A DNA stretch of 28,147 nucleotides from an uncultured bacterium (GTDB lineage: Bacteria; Actinomycetota; Coriobacteriia; Coriobacteriales; Coriobacteriaceae), in NCBI GenBank assembly GCA_905215725.1, contig CAJMRD010000020.1, positions 1 through 28,147 on the forward strand, read 5' to 3'. Numbering within the stretch: the stretch's first letter is position 1; each line of letters begins with the position of its first letter. Shown here piece after piece: positions 18,201 through 25,654 of this stretch. The position numbers and the translations under genes were made by a program. The notes under the pieces are model-generated. The model was not told where the DNA came from. It saw only the letters and a list, made by a program, of their open reading frames with translations, and searched no databases.

Positions 18201-18686
18201 GGCGCACTCGACGGCGGACATCGCATCCTGTTGTTCAGCCAGTTTACGGGTATGCTCGATATTATCGGTAAGCGCCTGGCCAAGGAGGATATCGCCTTCC
18301 TTAAGCTCACGGGCGCATCGTCTAAAGAGAGCCGCGCCAAGATGGTCGCACAGTTCCAGGCGGGCGAGGTGCCGGTCTTTTTGATCTCGCTCAAGGCGGG
18401 CGGCGTGGGCCTTAACCTGACGGCGGCCGACGTGGTAATCCACTACGACCCGTGGTGGAACGTGGCGGCGCAGGACCAAGCGACTGACCGCGCGCATCGT
18501 ATTGGCCAGCAACATACCGTGACCGTGTACAAGCTCATCGCCAAGGACACGATCGAGGAGCGCATTATGCAGATGCAGGAGTCTAAGCGCGACCTGGTCA
18601 ACAGCGTGCTCGGCGGCGACGGCATCTCGTCGGCACTGTTCACGCGCGAGGATGTTCTGGCGCTGCTCGGCGGCGACGGGCGCTAG
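15222..18686 (+). CDS. SWIM-domain SNF2 helicase
   Basis: The 1154-residue protein joins an N-terminal SWIM zinc finger (CxC at 78/80, CxH at 90/92) to a C-terminal SNF2/Rad54-type ATPase: Walker A DDMGLGKT (about 715-723), DEAQYIKN (about 814), LTGTPIENRLSELWSI, LLFSQFTGMLDII, SLKAGGVGLNLTAAD and the motif VI TDRAHRIGQ. Such HepA-like translocases remodel protein-DNA complexes. The frame opens with a TTG at 15192, but ATG 15222 has GGAGG 5 nt upstream and is the likely start. It follows dnaE closely in the same direction, which suggests a role near replication, but that is inference. A G/C hairpin without a T-tract follows. Confidence 0.92.
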   Translation: MAQGTFVQALRKEAALSGTFMKGRSLMLNGAVLSIEDSGSRFSKNVTVEGSVRGSRGDLYKTHVALDMDEHEVIDYDCDCPAAYRYPGMCKHAIATALAYLDASGTEPVEGLRTPVRTFTAQPKQPARNAPKAPAVNPNFPFPAPVPTSPSLMAALSDLSDARMDELASMRRKLAGSVDPDAPKAVLEPSLVPYYNPLFADRFSWALELRIRCGSVSYVVKDIDGMADAYVRGGTFSYGKKLTFVHTPEAFEDVSTKLLNLVVTTVAYLDDITSSRSASYDFARSGFVAERQLPLSEHSIVYVLDLLRGQTISFEPAWSRGTTTHRTYDVAVEPAPQGKDEAPTKRPPLFAAKIAPAAGGSYDLRLPADAYCFASGDVAYLVDTRRARRADVAFAQHAAPFLSRLLPCRTPVHIAADQVGEFCRMALPILRDYTDLTAPAALDTVAPDPSFAMAIGVDDGLVTCKITVTYGDWSADLFSLGAPGSPFEERRPGVPPRDEVAEFRVMDTAALYFDFYEGGLAFEERDDESLFRLLTEGLSALSELGEVMLSDRLRQISVRPAPKLSVRATVKSNLLDVELGASGLSAADLAIYLDSYKRHQTFARLTSGDIIRLDEGARAAFGLAEDLGVDAVDLLDGVSLPASSTLFVDSMLARTPALEADRDAAFRRTVERLDTLGKMDFTVPVSLKATLRGYQVDGYQWLGSLEHLGLGGILADDMGLGKTLQMIAHILARVEAGDAKPTLVVCPASLVYNWTAELERFAPSLDVCAIVGAKAQRRVQIAGVAEHNVVVTSYDLMRRDIDEYVEQDFARVVLDEAQYIKNPLTQVARAAKRLPAGVRFALTGTPIENRLSELWSIFDFLMPGLLGTRESFAKRFESPVEHAEGDSAARLQALVSPFVLRRVKEDVVADLPEKIEDTVMAQLTGEQRKLYLANQDRIAQQVQHREAGEFKKDKLKVLAELTKLRQICCDPRLHYEDYKAGSAKLDTCMELVHGALDGGHRILLFSQFTGMLDIIGKRLAKEDIAFLKLTGASSKESRAKMVAQFQAGEVPVFLISLKAGGVGLNLTAADVVIHYDPWWNVAAQDQATDRAHRIGQQHTVTVYKLIAKDTIEERIMQMQESKRDLVNSVLGGDGISSALFTREDVLALLGGDGR

Positions 18687-18714
18687 CCGCGCGCGGGGTG
18701 GGACTGCTGGAGTG

Positions 18715-18752
18715 GGCAGGACGGTCGACGCATTTTGGCCCGACCGCTTGCC
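18715..18752 (+). terminator. Hairpin after the SNF2 gene
   Basis: CGGTCG (18722-18727) pairs with CGACCG (18741-18746), and the outer GGCA/TGCC extends the stem past a bulge. No T-tract follows, so termination is only possible. Confidence 0.35.
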
Positions 18753-18784
18753 TGATCCGTTATGTGTTCATTTGCAATGCCGTG

Positions 18785-18818
18785 GATGGTTTGTCTGCCT
18801 TTGGGCATAAGAACCATC
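18785..18818 (+). promoter_or_regulatory. Inverted repeat before the superoxide reductase gene
   Basis: GATGGTT (18785-18791) and AACCATC (18812-18818) form a perfect 7-bp inverted repeat with 20 nt between, ending 34 nt before the ATG. It may be an operator or a leader hairpin. CATAAG inside the spacer is a poor -10. I see no PerR, Fur or Rex consensus. Confidence 0.3.
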
Positions 18819-18851
18819 AAGAACATTGGCACATCAGCAAAGGAGAACATC

Positions 18852-19214
18852 ATGGCGAAATTCTTTAAGGACCCCGACGGTAAGCTCATCGCTGCCCTTG
18901 GCGACGGCGTTGCGACCCCTGCCGGTTGCACGGAACTGACCGCAAACACTGAGGACGCGGCGCACGAGAAGCACGTGCCTGTTGTCGAGACCGAGCGCGA
19001 CGGTCACGTGATTCGTGCACGCGTTGGCTCGGTCGAGCACCCCAGCCTGCCCGAACACTACATTGAGTGGATTGCGCTTGAGGCCGAGGGCCGCTTAGAG
19101 GTTCATTACCTTGAGCCCGGCATGAAACCCGCGACGTTTTTCGCGGGCGGCTCCAAGACCGGTACCGTCTATGCCTACTGCAACCTGCACGGGCTGTGGT
19201 CCGCGACATTCTAG
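18852..19214 (+). CDS. Superoxide reductase (desulfoferrodoxin family, one iron centre)
   Basis: The 120-residue protein reduces superoxide to peroxide without making oxygen, a typical defence of anaerobes. The catalytic iron site (centre II) is complete: His41 in EKHVPV, His63 and His69 in EHPSLPEHYIEW, and Cys110 and His113 in CNLHGLW, with the conserved Glu39-Lys40. The spacing His63-His69-Cys110-His113 equals that of known enzymes. The desulforedoxin Fe(Cys)4 domain is missing: only Cys26 remains in the N-terminal part. ATG 18852 with AAGGAG 6-7 nt upstream is chosen over an upstream in-frame ATG at 18762 that has no ribosome site. A terminator follows. Confidence 0.94.
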   Translation: MAKFFKDPDGKLIAALGDGVATPAGCTELTANTEDAAHEKHVPVVETERDGHVIRARVGSVEHPSLPEHYIEWIALEAEGRLEVHYLEPGMKPATFFAGGSKTGTVYAYCNLHGLWSATF

Positions 19215-19234
19215 GAGCGCGCCCCCGCTCGGGG

Positions 19235-19240
19235 TATCAT
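19235..19240 (+). promoter_or_regulatory. Possible -10 for the NadE-like gene
   Basis: GGGGTATCAT holds TATCAT (5 of 6 to consensus) just after the superoxide reductase stop. No -35 is evident. If used, the transcript would carry the 19260-19292 hairpin in its leader. Confidence 0.25.
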
Positions 19241-19259
19241 AACTAGCATATGCACATGC

Positions 19260-19292
19260 AAGCGCCGGCTGCATTATGCGGCCGGCGCTTTT
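19260..19292 (+). terminator. Intrinsic terminator of the superoxide reductase gene
   Basis: A perfect 10-bp stem (AAGCGCCGGC at 19260-19269 with GCCGGCGCTT at 19281-19290) and a TTTT tract lie 45 nt after the stop. The 11-nt loop contains a small GCAT/ATGC pairing. Confidence 0.9.
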
Positions 19293-19331
19293 ACTACGAT
19301 TTCGATGGTTTACGACGGAAAGGGCTGGGCC

Positions 19332-21317
19332 ATGAAGCTCGCGCTTGCACAGATCGATATGCGCCTGGGTGATATTGAGGGCATTTGCGGCCGCATCGAG
19401 GACCAGGCTCGTCTGGCCCACGAGCGCGGGGCGCGCGTGCTGTGCGTTCCGGCTCCGCTCTTTATGGGCGCCATGCCCGGTGGCCTGGTGGGCGCTGCCG
19501 ACTTTGAGCACGACGTGCTTGCCGGTTTGACTGGTGTCGCCGAGCGTATCCAGGAGCTTGACATGATCTGCATCGTGCCCGCGGCGGTTTCGTTTGAGGG
19601 CCAGCCGCTGCTCGACTACATGATGCTCAAGGACGGTCATGTGGTGCCGGCGCGTTCGAGCATTGCCCTGCAGCGTGGCGAGAACAACGACACACGTTGG
19701 GCGCCGCCGGTGTTCGACGTGGACGGCGTGCGCATCGCCGTGATTTTTGACTTGGACCGCGAACTCGAGATGTTGCCGACCGGTGTTGACCTCATTGCGT
19801 ATTTCCAATTCAACGCGTTTGACATGACCGACCGCGAGACTGCCGCCATTGCTGCCGTTCGCAGCGGCGCCTACCGCAAGATCGCATCCAAGCGCAGCGT
19901 GTGGTTTGCCTGCATGGCGCCGGTCGGTGCCTATGACGAGTCGGTGTATACCGGCGGTTCGTTTGTGCTCGACGACTGCGGTCGCGTGGTGGCCCAGGCG
20001 CCGTGCTTTGAGGAGAGCCTGCTGGTTCAGGAGATTCAGCGCGGCGTGATGCTCGATGCCCTGGAGGATCACGAACTGCCCGAGTTCCGTTCCGAGGAGT
20101 GGCTGTGGCAGGCGCTGGTGCTCGCCGTGCGCGACAACGCCCGAGCCCACGGTGCGTCGCGTGCTGTGGTGACACTCGAGGGTGACTTGCCGTCGTCCCT
20201 GCTGGCGGCGCTGGCCGTCGACGCTCTGGGCCCGCGCAATGTGATTGGCCTGGTGCTGGGGCGCAACCGTATCTTTACGCCGGCGCAGGAAGAGGCCGAG
20301 GCTGCCCGCTGTGCCGCCGTCCGCGCCATCGCCGAGCGTCTGCACATTCGCACCGTCGAGCGCGATGCACCGGATGCGGCGCGTGTGCTCGATCGCGACG
20401 TGTCGGCGGGCGATGCCGAGCGTCTGCGCTCGCGCACGTTGGGCCTCATGCTGGAGGACACGGCGCTCGAGCTGGGTGCGATGGCGCTGAGCCCGCTGTC
20501 CAAAACCGAGTACGCGCTGGCGGCGCCGGCGCTTTGCGGCGGCTACCAGGGCGATTACGCGCCCTTTGGCGATGTGTACCTGTCGACGCTTGAGTTTGTG
20601 GCGCGTGTGCGCAACCGCACGTCTGCCGTGGTGCCCCAAGAGCTCGTGACGCTCAACGCGGTGGAAGATTGTATGGAGCGCGTGCTGGCGCAAGCGCTCT
20701 CGACGCTCGACGGTCCGGTCGATATGCTCGACCGCGCGGCACAGCTGCTCGGCGGGCTTGAGCCGGGTGAGGTCGATGGCGCGCTCGAGGCGCACGTGGA
20801 CCGCAATCGATCTTTCGACGACATCCCGATGGCCGCTGGCAAGCCTGAGGCTTGCTCGCTGCTGCTGATGCTCGTTCGACAGGGTGAGGCTGCCCGCCGC
20901 ATGTTGCCGATGGCGCCGATCGTCTCGGCCCGTTCGTTTGCCGAGCGTGCCTGGCCGTATATGCTCGCGTGGTCCGACCTGGGGCTTAACGGCAAGGAGC
21001 GTATGACGGTCGATTCGCTGGCGCGCGCCGAGGTGCGCCGTTTTGCTGACGAGGATACGAGCGAGCGCGTGCGAAACGAGATGATGGGCGTGCTGGGCGA
21101 GCTACTGGGTATTTCGCCCGAGCAGATGGAGGAGCTGCGCTCTGAGGATGGCCAGCGTCGTTTGCATGAGGGTATGAAAAAGTTCGAGGGCGAGGTTCAG
21201 GACGCCATCGATAAGATGATGGGCGGTCAGGGCGGTCCGCAGGGTGGGCCCCAGGGTGGTCCGATGCCGCATCCGCCGGTGGATCCGAGGCAGTTCCCCT
21301 TTTTCTCGCAGAACTAA
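19332..21317 (+). CDS. NadE-like protein with both active sites lost
   Basis: The 661-residue protein aligns along its length with glutamine-dependent NAD+ synthetase: a nitrilase-type domain (1-240, MKLALAQIDMRLGDIEG, VYTGGSFVLDDCGRVVAQAP) and a synthetase domain (about 260-540, SLLAALAVDALGPRNVIGLVL, SKTEYALA, GDYAPFGDVYLSTL). The catalytic residues are gone. The triad Glu of FPEL is Ala41 (VPAPL), the Lys of YRK is Ser109 (ARSS), and the Cys of LICED is Asp140 (IFDLD). The ATP loop SGGxDS reads EGDLPSS (283-289). It adds a C-terminal tail of about 110 residues ending in Gly-Gln-Pro repeats. The frame is intact with normal codon use, so it seems to be a maintained pseudoenzyme. ATG 19332 with GGAAAGGG upstream is preferred to ATG 19305. 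Confidence 0.82.
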   Translation: MKLALAQIDMRLGDIEGICGRIEDQARLAHERGARVLCVPAPLFMGAMPGGLVGAADFEHDVLAGLTGVAERIQELDMICIVPAAVSFEGQPLLDYMMLKDGHVVPARSSIALQRGENNDTRWAPPVFDVDGVRIAVIFDLDRELEMLPTGVDLIAYFQFNAFDMTDRETAAIAAVRSGAYRKIASKRSVWFACMAPVGAYDESVYTGGSFVLDDCGRVVAQAPCFEESLLVQEIQRGVMLDALEDHELPEFRSEEWLWQALVLAVRDNARAHGASRAVVTLEGDLPSSLLAALAVDALGPRNVIGLVLGRNRIFTPAQEEAEAARCAAVRAIAERLHIRTVERDAPDAARVLDRDVSAGDAERLRSRTLGLMLEDTALELGAMALSPLSKTEYALAAPALCGGYQGDYAPFGDVYLSTLEFVARVRNRTSAVVPQELVTLNAVEDCMERVLAQALSTLDGPVDMLDRAAQLLGGLEPGEVDGALEAHVDRNRSFDDIPMAAGKPEACSLLLMLVRQGEAARRMLPMAPIVSARSFAERAWPYMLAWSDLGLNGKERMTVDSLARAEVRRFADEDTSERVRNEMMGVLGELLGISPEQMEELRSEDGQRRLHEGMKKFEGEVQDAIDKMMGGQGGPQGGPQGGPMPHPPVDPRQFPFFSQN

Positions 21318-21386
21318 CTATGGGATAGGATTCGCTCCCAGCCCCGATACTTCAACTAAGCATTTCGGCCCCGTTGTGTTATTCTA

Positions 21387-21398
21387 GAACAGACGTTC
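21387..21398 (+). promoter_or_regulatory. LexA (SOS) box before ruvCAB
   Basis: GAACAGACGTTC fits the Gram-positive LexA/DinR consensus GAAC-RNRY-GTTC at all positions. It begins 2 nt after a TATTCT -10 candidate (21380-21385) and lies 57 nt before the ruvC start, where a repressor would block transcription. This predicts SOS control of ruvCAB. Confidence 0.8.
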
Positions 21399-21454
21399 GT
21401 GAATGATGCGCGGGGCCTTGTCTTGCGCTGTGCTTGTGGCGAGGGGAGGTCGGC

Positions 21455-21976
21455 TTGGTCATTTTGGGTATCGACCCCGGTTTGGCCCATACGGGTTGGG
21501 GGATTATCGAGGAGCGGCGCGGCGAGGTTCGCTGCCGTGCCTACGGCTGCATCGAGACCAGTGCCGGAAGTCCGCTCGCGGTGCGCCTGTCGCATATCGC
21601 CCGCGACCTCAAGGGTGTCGTGGAGCGTTATCGACCCGATACCGCTGCTATCGAGAGCATTTACTTTGGTGCTAACGTTCGCTCGGCAATTCCTACGGCG
21701 CATGCCCGCGGGGCTGCACTCGTGGCGCTGTCGGAATGCGCGCTCGAGATTGGCGAATACACGCCCATGCAGATCAAGCAGGCTGTGGTGGGCACCGGCG
21801 CCGCGGACAAGCGGCAGGTCGCCTACATGGTACGCACGCTAACGCAGCTCGACCACGACCCGCATCCCGACCATGCCGCCGATGCCCTAGCTTGCGCCAT
21901 CTGCCACGTAAACCTCAGCCGCACCCGCGCCCTTACCGGTGGCGAGTTCTATCAACAGAGAGGAACCGGATACTGA
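21455..21976 (+). CDS. ruvC: Holliday junction resolvase RuvC
   Basis: The 173-residue endonuclease cuts four-way junctions made by RuvAB. Catalytic residues are visible: Asp7 in GIDPG, Glu67 in AIESIYFG, and His140/Asp143 in DHAADALA, the His-Asp form known from Thermus. The frame stays open upstream to a TTG at 21434, but the TTG at 21455 has GGGAGG 5 nt upstream and places Asp at position 7 as in the family, so I choose it; a rare start codon. ruvA starts on the last base of its stop, so the genes are translationally coupled. Confidence 0.95.
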   Translation: MVILGIDPGLAHTGWGIIEERRGEVRCRAYGCIETSAGSPLAVRLSHIARDLKGVVERYRPDTAAIESIYFGANVRSAIPTAHARGAALVALSECALEIGEYTPMQIKQAVVGTGAADKRQVAYMVRTLTQLDHDPHPDHAADALACAICHVNLSRTRALTGGEFYQQRGTGY

Positions 21977-22596
21977 TGATTTCCCAGCTCCACGGAACGC
22001 TTGTCGAGGCCACGATGAGCTCTGCTGTCGTCGATGTGTCGGGCGTTGGCTTTGAGCTCGGCATTTCGGGCAGCACTGCGGCCACGTTGCCGACGCCCGG
22101 TGGCGAGGTCCGCCTCTACACGCGTATGCAGGTGCGCGAGGACGCCATGACACTTTTCGGTTTTTCCTCAAAGGATGAGCGCACGATGTTCGACCGGCTC
22201 GTGTCCGTTTCGGGCGTTGGCCCGCGCCTGGCGCTTGCCGTGCTTTCCACCTATACCGTGGGGCAGCTGTATTCGCTGGTGATGGCCGAGGACGACAAGG
22301 GCATGGCCAAGGTACCCGGTGTGGGCAAAAAGACAGCTCAGCGCCTGATCCTGGAACTCAAGAGCACCTTTGCCAAGGATAAGGGCTTTGTGCCGGTCGA
22401 CGTGATTCCCGGACAGGTTGCGATGCCCGTGCCCGCTGCCGCTCCCTCGGCGATCGATGATGCCCGTGCGGCGCTCCTTTCCATGGGCTTTAGCCCGCAG
22501 GAGACCGATGTTGCCCTGAGCGGGTATGATGGGCAGAATATGCGTGTCGAGGATCTGCTCGGCGCGGCGCTTAAGCGACTCGGAATGGATGCGTGA
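21976..22596 (+). CDS. ruvA: Holliday junction DNA-binding protein RuvA
   Basis: The 206-residue protein forms the tetramer that holds a Holliday junction and recruits RuvB. It begins MISQLHGTLVE with the OB-fold domain, followed by two helix-hairpin-helix motifs (VSGVGPRLALAVLS, about residues 76-89, and VPGVGKKTAQRLILELK, about 112-128), and ends with domain III (DDARAALLSMGFSPQE), which contacts RuvB. The ATG overlaps the ruvC stop by one base (TGATG) and has AGAGGAA upstream. Length is typical. Confidence 0.96.
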   Translation: MISQLHGTLVEATMSSAVVDVSGVGFELGISGSTAATLPTPGGEVRLYTRMQVREDAMTLFGFSSKDERTMFDRLVSVSGVGPRLALAVLSTYTVGQLYSLVMAEDDKGMAKVPGVGKKTAQRLILELKSTFAKDKGFVPVDVIPGQVAMPVPAAAPSAIDDARAALLSMGFSPQETDVALSGYDGQNMRVEDLLGAALKRLGMDA

Positions 22597-23663
22597 TGTG
22601 GGAAGCCGATGACTCTCAGGACCTGTGGGCGACGCCCGGCAACTCGCCGGCGGCATCCATGGCGCACGGCGAGCGCATGGTGGGCTCGGAGCTGACGGCC
22701 GAGGACCTCGATGTCGACCGCACTTTGCGCCCCCAGCGCCTGGACGATTACTGTGGTCAGGAGCACATCAAGCAGAGCCTGCGCGTGTTGATCGAAGCGG
22801 CGCAGAGCCGTGGCGAGACGCTCGACCACGTGATCTTCTCGGGTCCTCCGGGCCTGGGCAAGACCACGCTGGCCACCGTTATCGCCAACGAGCTGGGCGC
22901 TCAGATCAAGACCACGAGTGGCCCTGCCATCGCGCGCACGGGCGACCTGGCGGCCATCCTTACTAACTTGCAGCCGGGTGATGTGCTGTTTATCGACGAG
23001 ATCCACCGCCTCAACCGTTCGGTCGAGGAGGTCCTGTACCCCGCGATGGAGGACTTTGCCCTCGATATCGTGATTGGCAAGGGTCCGGCGGCGCGCTCGA
23101 TTCGCCTGGATATTCCCAAGTTTACGCTGGTAGCGGCAACGACCCGCTCAGGCATGTTGACCGGCCCGTTGCGCGACCGCTTTGGCATTTCGTATCGCCT
23201 GGATTACTACACGGTCGAGGAGCTCGCGCAGATTGTGACGCGCTCGGCGACTATCCTGGGCGTGACGATCGACCATCCCAGTGCACTCGAGATCGGCTCG
23301 CGTTCGCGCGGCACGCCACGTCTTGCCAACCGCCTTCTCAAGCGCGTGCGCGATTACGCACAGGTGCGTGGCAGCGGCCCTATCGAGCTCGATATCTGCC
23401 GCCAGGCGCTCGAGTTTTTCGAGATCGACGAGCTCGGTCTGGACTGGATGGATATTCGTATCTTGGAGACGCTTGCCAAGACGTTCTCCGGCCGTGCTGT
23501 AGGCCTGACGACCCTTGCCAGTGCGGTGGGCGAGGACCCGGGCACGCTCGAGGATGTCTATGAGCCCTATTTGCTGCAGTGCGGGTTGATGATTCGTACG
23601 CCGCAGGGCCGTCAGGCAACCCTTCGCACCTTTGAGCACCTGGGGATTGAACCTACCGTTTAG
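22596..23663 (+). CDS. ruvB: Holliday junction branch migration ATPase RuvB
   Basis: The 355-residue AAA+ motor drives branch migration with RuvA. It carries Walker A GPPGLGKT (83-90), Walker B LFIDEIHRL, sensor 1 AATTRSG, the arginine finger region GPLRDRFG, and the C-terminal winged helix (TPQGRQATLRTFEHLG). ATG 22596 shares one base with the ruvA stop; a GTG one codon earlier is possible. The N-terminal extension of about 40 residues before the conserved RPQRLDDYCGQ is modest for actinobacteria. No clear terminator follows. Confidence 0.97.
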   Translation: MWEADDSQDLWATPGNSPAASMAHGERMVGSELTAEDLDVDRTLRPQRLDDYCGQEHIKQSLRVLIEAAQSRGETLDHVIFSGPPGLGKTTLATVIANELGAQIKTTSGPAIARTGDLAAILTNLQPGDVLFIDEIHRLNRSVEEVLYPAMEDFALDIVIGKGPAARSIRLDIPKFTLVAATTRSGMLTGPLRDRFGISYRLDYYTVEELAQIVTRSATILGVTIDHPSALEIGSRSRGTPRLANRLLKRVRDYAQVRGSGPIELDICRQALEFFEIDELGLDWMDIRILETLAKTFSGRAVGLTTLASAVGEDPGTLEDVYEPYLLQCGLMIRTPQGRQATLRTFEHLGIEPTV

Positions 23664-23758
23664 GGCGCTTTGTTTTGGCGGGCTGTTGGACTATCGCTAG
23701 GCATCGGGTAAACATATCGCCGTTCATCGGTTATGGGCGTTTTACTATTGCGCGCCCG

Positions 23759-23767
23759 TGCTATGCT
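23759..23767 (+). promoter_or_regulatory. Possible extended -10 promoter of fhs
   Basis: TGCTATGCT is an extended -10 (TGN plus TATGCT) 41 nt before the fhs ATG. It resembles TGCTACACT before the TrpR-like gene. The -35 is weak (TTTTAC, 23740-23745). Confidence 0.4.
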
Positions 23768-23807
23768 GAATTGGTCTTTTTCTCATTCGGTAACGAAAGG
23801 ACCGCCC

Positions 23808-25475
23808 ATGCCTACTGACATCGAAATCGCACGTTCTGTCACGCCACTGCCTATTACCGAGGTGGCCAAGAACGCCGGCGTCGACGTTAAGCACCTTATT
23901 CCGTACGGCTTCGACAAGGCTAAGGTCGACTATTCACTGCTCAACGAGCCGACTGATCACCAGGCCAAGCTCGTCCTCGTGACCGCTATCAACCCAACGC
24001 CCGCGGGCGAGGGCAAGACCACCACGACCATCGGTCTGGCCGACGGCCTGCGTCGTCGCGGCGTCAAGAGTGCCGTTGCCCTGCGCGAGCCTTCGCTCGG
24101 CCCCGTCTTTGGCGTTAAGGGCGGTGCTGCCGGCGGCGGCTGGGCTCAGGTCATCCCCATGGAGGATATCAACCTGCACTTTACCGGCGACTTCCACGCT
24201 ATCGGTGCCGCCAATAACCTGCTGGCCGCCATGCTTGATAACCACATCCAGCAGGGCAATCAGCTCGGTATTGACGTTAAGCGCATCACTTGGAAGCGCG
24301 TCGTCGATATGAACGACCGTCAGCTGCGCCACGTCATCGACGGCATTGGCGGTAAGGCCCAGGGCGTGCCGCGCGAGGACGGCTTCGATATCACCGTCGC
24401 CTCCGAGGTCATGGCAATCCTGTGCCTGTCTACGAGCATCAGCGACCTCAAGGAACGCTTGGGTGAGATTGTCGTCGGCTATAGCTTTGCCGGCGAGCCC
24501 GTCCGTGCCCGCGACCTCAAGGCCCAGGGTGCCATGGCCGCGTTGCTTAAGGACGCGCTCAAGCCCAACCTGGTGCAAACGCTCGAGGGCACGCCCGCGT
24601 TTGTCCACGGCGGTCCCTTCGCCAATATCGCCCACGGCTGCAACTCCATCATGGCCACGCGTATGGCGATGCGCTTTGGCGATGTTGCCATTACCGAGGC
24701 CGGCTTCGGTGCCGATCTGGGTGCCGAGAAGTTCCTCGACATCAAGTGCCGCATGACGGGCGTTCGCCCCAGCGCCGTCGTGATCGTCGCTACCGCTCGT
24801 GCGCTTAAGTACAACGGTGGCGTCGCCAAGGCCGACCTCAACGAGGAGAACCTCGAAGCACTCAAGGCTGGCATGCCCAACCTGCTGCGTCACGTCGACA
24901 ACATCCAGAACGTTTATGGTCTGCCCTGCGTGGTCGCCATCAACCGCTTCCCGACGGACACCGAGGCCGAGCTTGCGCTCATCGAGTCCGAGTGCCAGAA
25001 GCTCGGCGTCAGCGTTAAGCTTTCCGAGGTCTGGGCCAAGGGCGGCGAGGGCGCGCTCGACCTGGCCGATGAGGTCATGCGTCTGATTGAGCAGCCGAGC
25101 GAGCTCAAGTTTGCCTACGAGGACGGCGCCGATGTGGCCGACGCCCTCGAGGCCGTTGCCACCAAGGTCTACCGCGCCGACGGCGTCGACTTTACGCCGG
25201 CTGCCAAGCGCCAGCTCGCCGAGCTGCGCGAGAACGGCTTTGGCAACCTGCCGGTGTGCGTGGCCAAGACGCAGTACAGCTTTAGCGACAACGCCAAGGC
25301 GCTGGGCGCTCCCGAGGGCTTCCACATCACCGTGCGCGAGCTCAAGGTTTCCGCCGGTGCCCACTTTGTGGTCGCGCTGACCGGCAGCGTTCTGACCATG
25401 CCCGGCCTGCCCAAGGTTCCCGCGGCCGAGAACATCGACGTCGACAACGACGGCAACATCACCGGCCTGTTCTAA
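23808..25475 (+). CDS. fhs: Formate-tetrahydrofolate ligase
   Basis: The 555-residue enzyme joins formate to tetrahydrofolate with ATP, giving 10-formyl-THF for purine and formyl-Met-tRNA synthesis, or running in reverse in some anaerobes. The P-loop reads TPAGEGKTTT (64-73); further family signatures are REPSLGPVFGVKGGAAGGG, FTGDFHAIGAANNLLAA and FGADLGAEKFLDIKCR. Length and the end PAAENIDVDNDGNITGLF are typical. An open frame reaches back to 23733, but ATG 23808 with GAAAGGA 7 nt upstream gives the family start. A strong terminator follows; the gene stands alone, with no acetyl-CoA pathway partners nearby. Confidence 0.97.
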   Translation: MPTDIEIARSVTPLPITEVAKNAGVDVKHLIPYGFDKAKVDYSLLNEPTDHQAKLVLVTAINPTPAGEGKTTTTIGLADGLRRRGVKSAVALREPSLGPVFGVKGGAAGGGWAQVIPMEDINLHFTGDFHAIGAANNLLAAMLDNHIQQGNQLGIDVKRITWKRVVDMNDRQLRHVIDGIGGKAQGVPREDGFDITVASEVMAILCLSTSISDLKERLGEIVVGYSFAGEPVRARDLKAQGAMAALLKDALKPNLVQTLEGTPAFVHGGPFANIAHGCNSIMATRMAMRFGDVAITEAGFGADLGAEKFLDIKCRMTGVRPSAVVIVATARALKYNGGVAKADLNEENLEALKAGMPNLLRHVDNIQNVYGLPCVVAINRFPTDTEAELALIESECQKLGVSVKLSEVWAKGGEGALDLADEVMRLIEQPSELKFAYEDGADVADALEAVATKVYRADGVDFTPAAKRQLAELRENGFGNLPVCVAKTQYSFSDNAKALGAPEGFHITVRELKVSAGAHFVVALTGSVLTMPGLPKVPAAENIDVDNDGNITGLF

Positions 25476-25500
25476 GCCTGCTGCTCATAGCCGCTTGCCC

Positions 25501-25536
25501 GCCCCGCCGTGCCCACAAGGCCCGGCGGGGCTTTTT
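25501..25536 (+). terminator. Intrinsic terminator of fhs
   Basis: A perfect 9-bp stem (GCCCCGCCG at 25501-25509 with CGGCGGGGC at 25523-25531) and five T (25532-25536) follow the stop by 25 nt. Confidence 0.93.
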
Positions 25537-25603
25537 GATCCTTAGGACCGCGCATGTCTTGTAGATACCGACGGACTCTGCCCATCATAGGCTTTTGCGC
25601 GGG

Positions 25604-25609
25604 TAGAAT
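25604..25609 (+). promoter_or_regulatory. Possible -10 of the PASTA-like gene
   Basis: GGGTAGAAT holds TAGAAT (5 of 6 to consensus) 45 nt before the ATG. No clear -35 is visible. Confidence 0.35.
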
Positions 25610-25654
25610 GCATGGATAACTTGAGACTCACGCGCGACGGAAAGGAATCGTTGC

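Noticed and set aside
21736..21975. N-terminal extension of RuvA by 80 residues
   Set aside because: The upstream in-frame part overlaps ruvC in another frame and has no RuvA homology; ATG 21976 gives the normal family start MISQLHG.
23664..23807. THF or other riboswitch before fhs
   Set aside because: I could not find the conserved folate riboswitch core or a stable multi-stem fold, only a short direct repeat (CATCGG) and a small inverted repeat.
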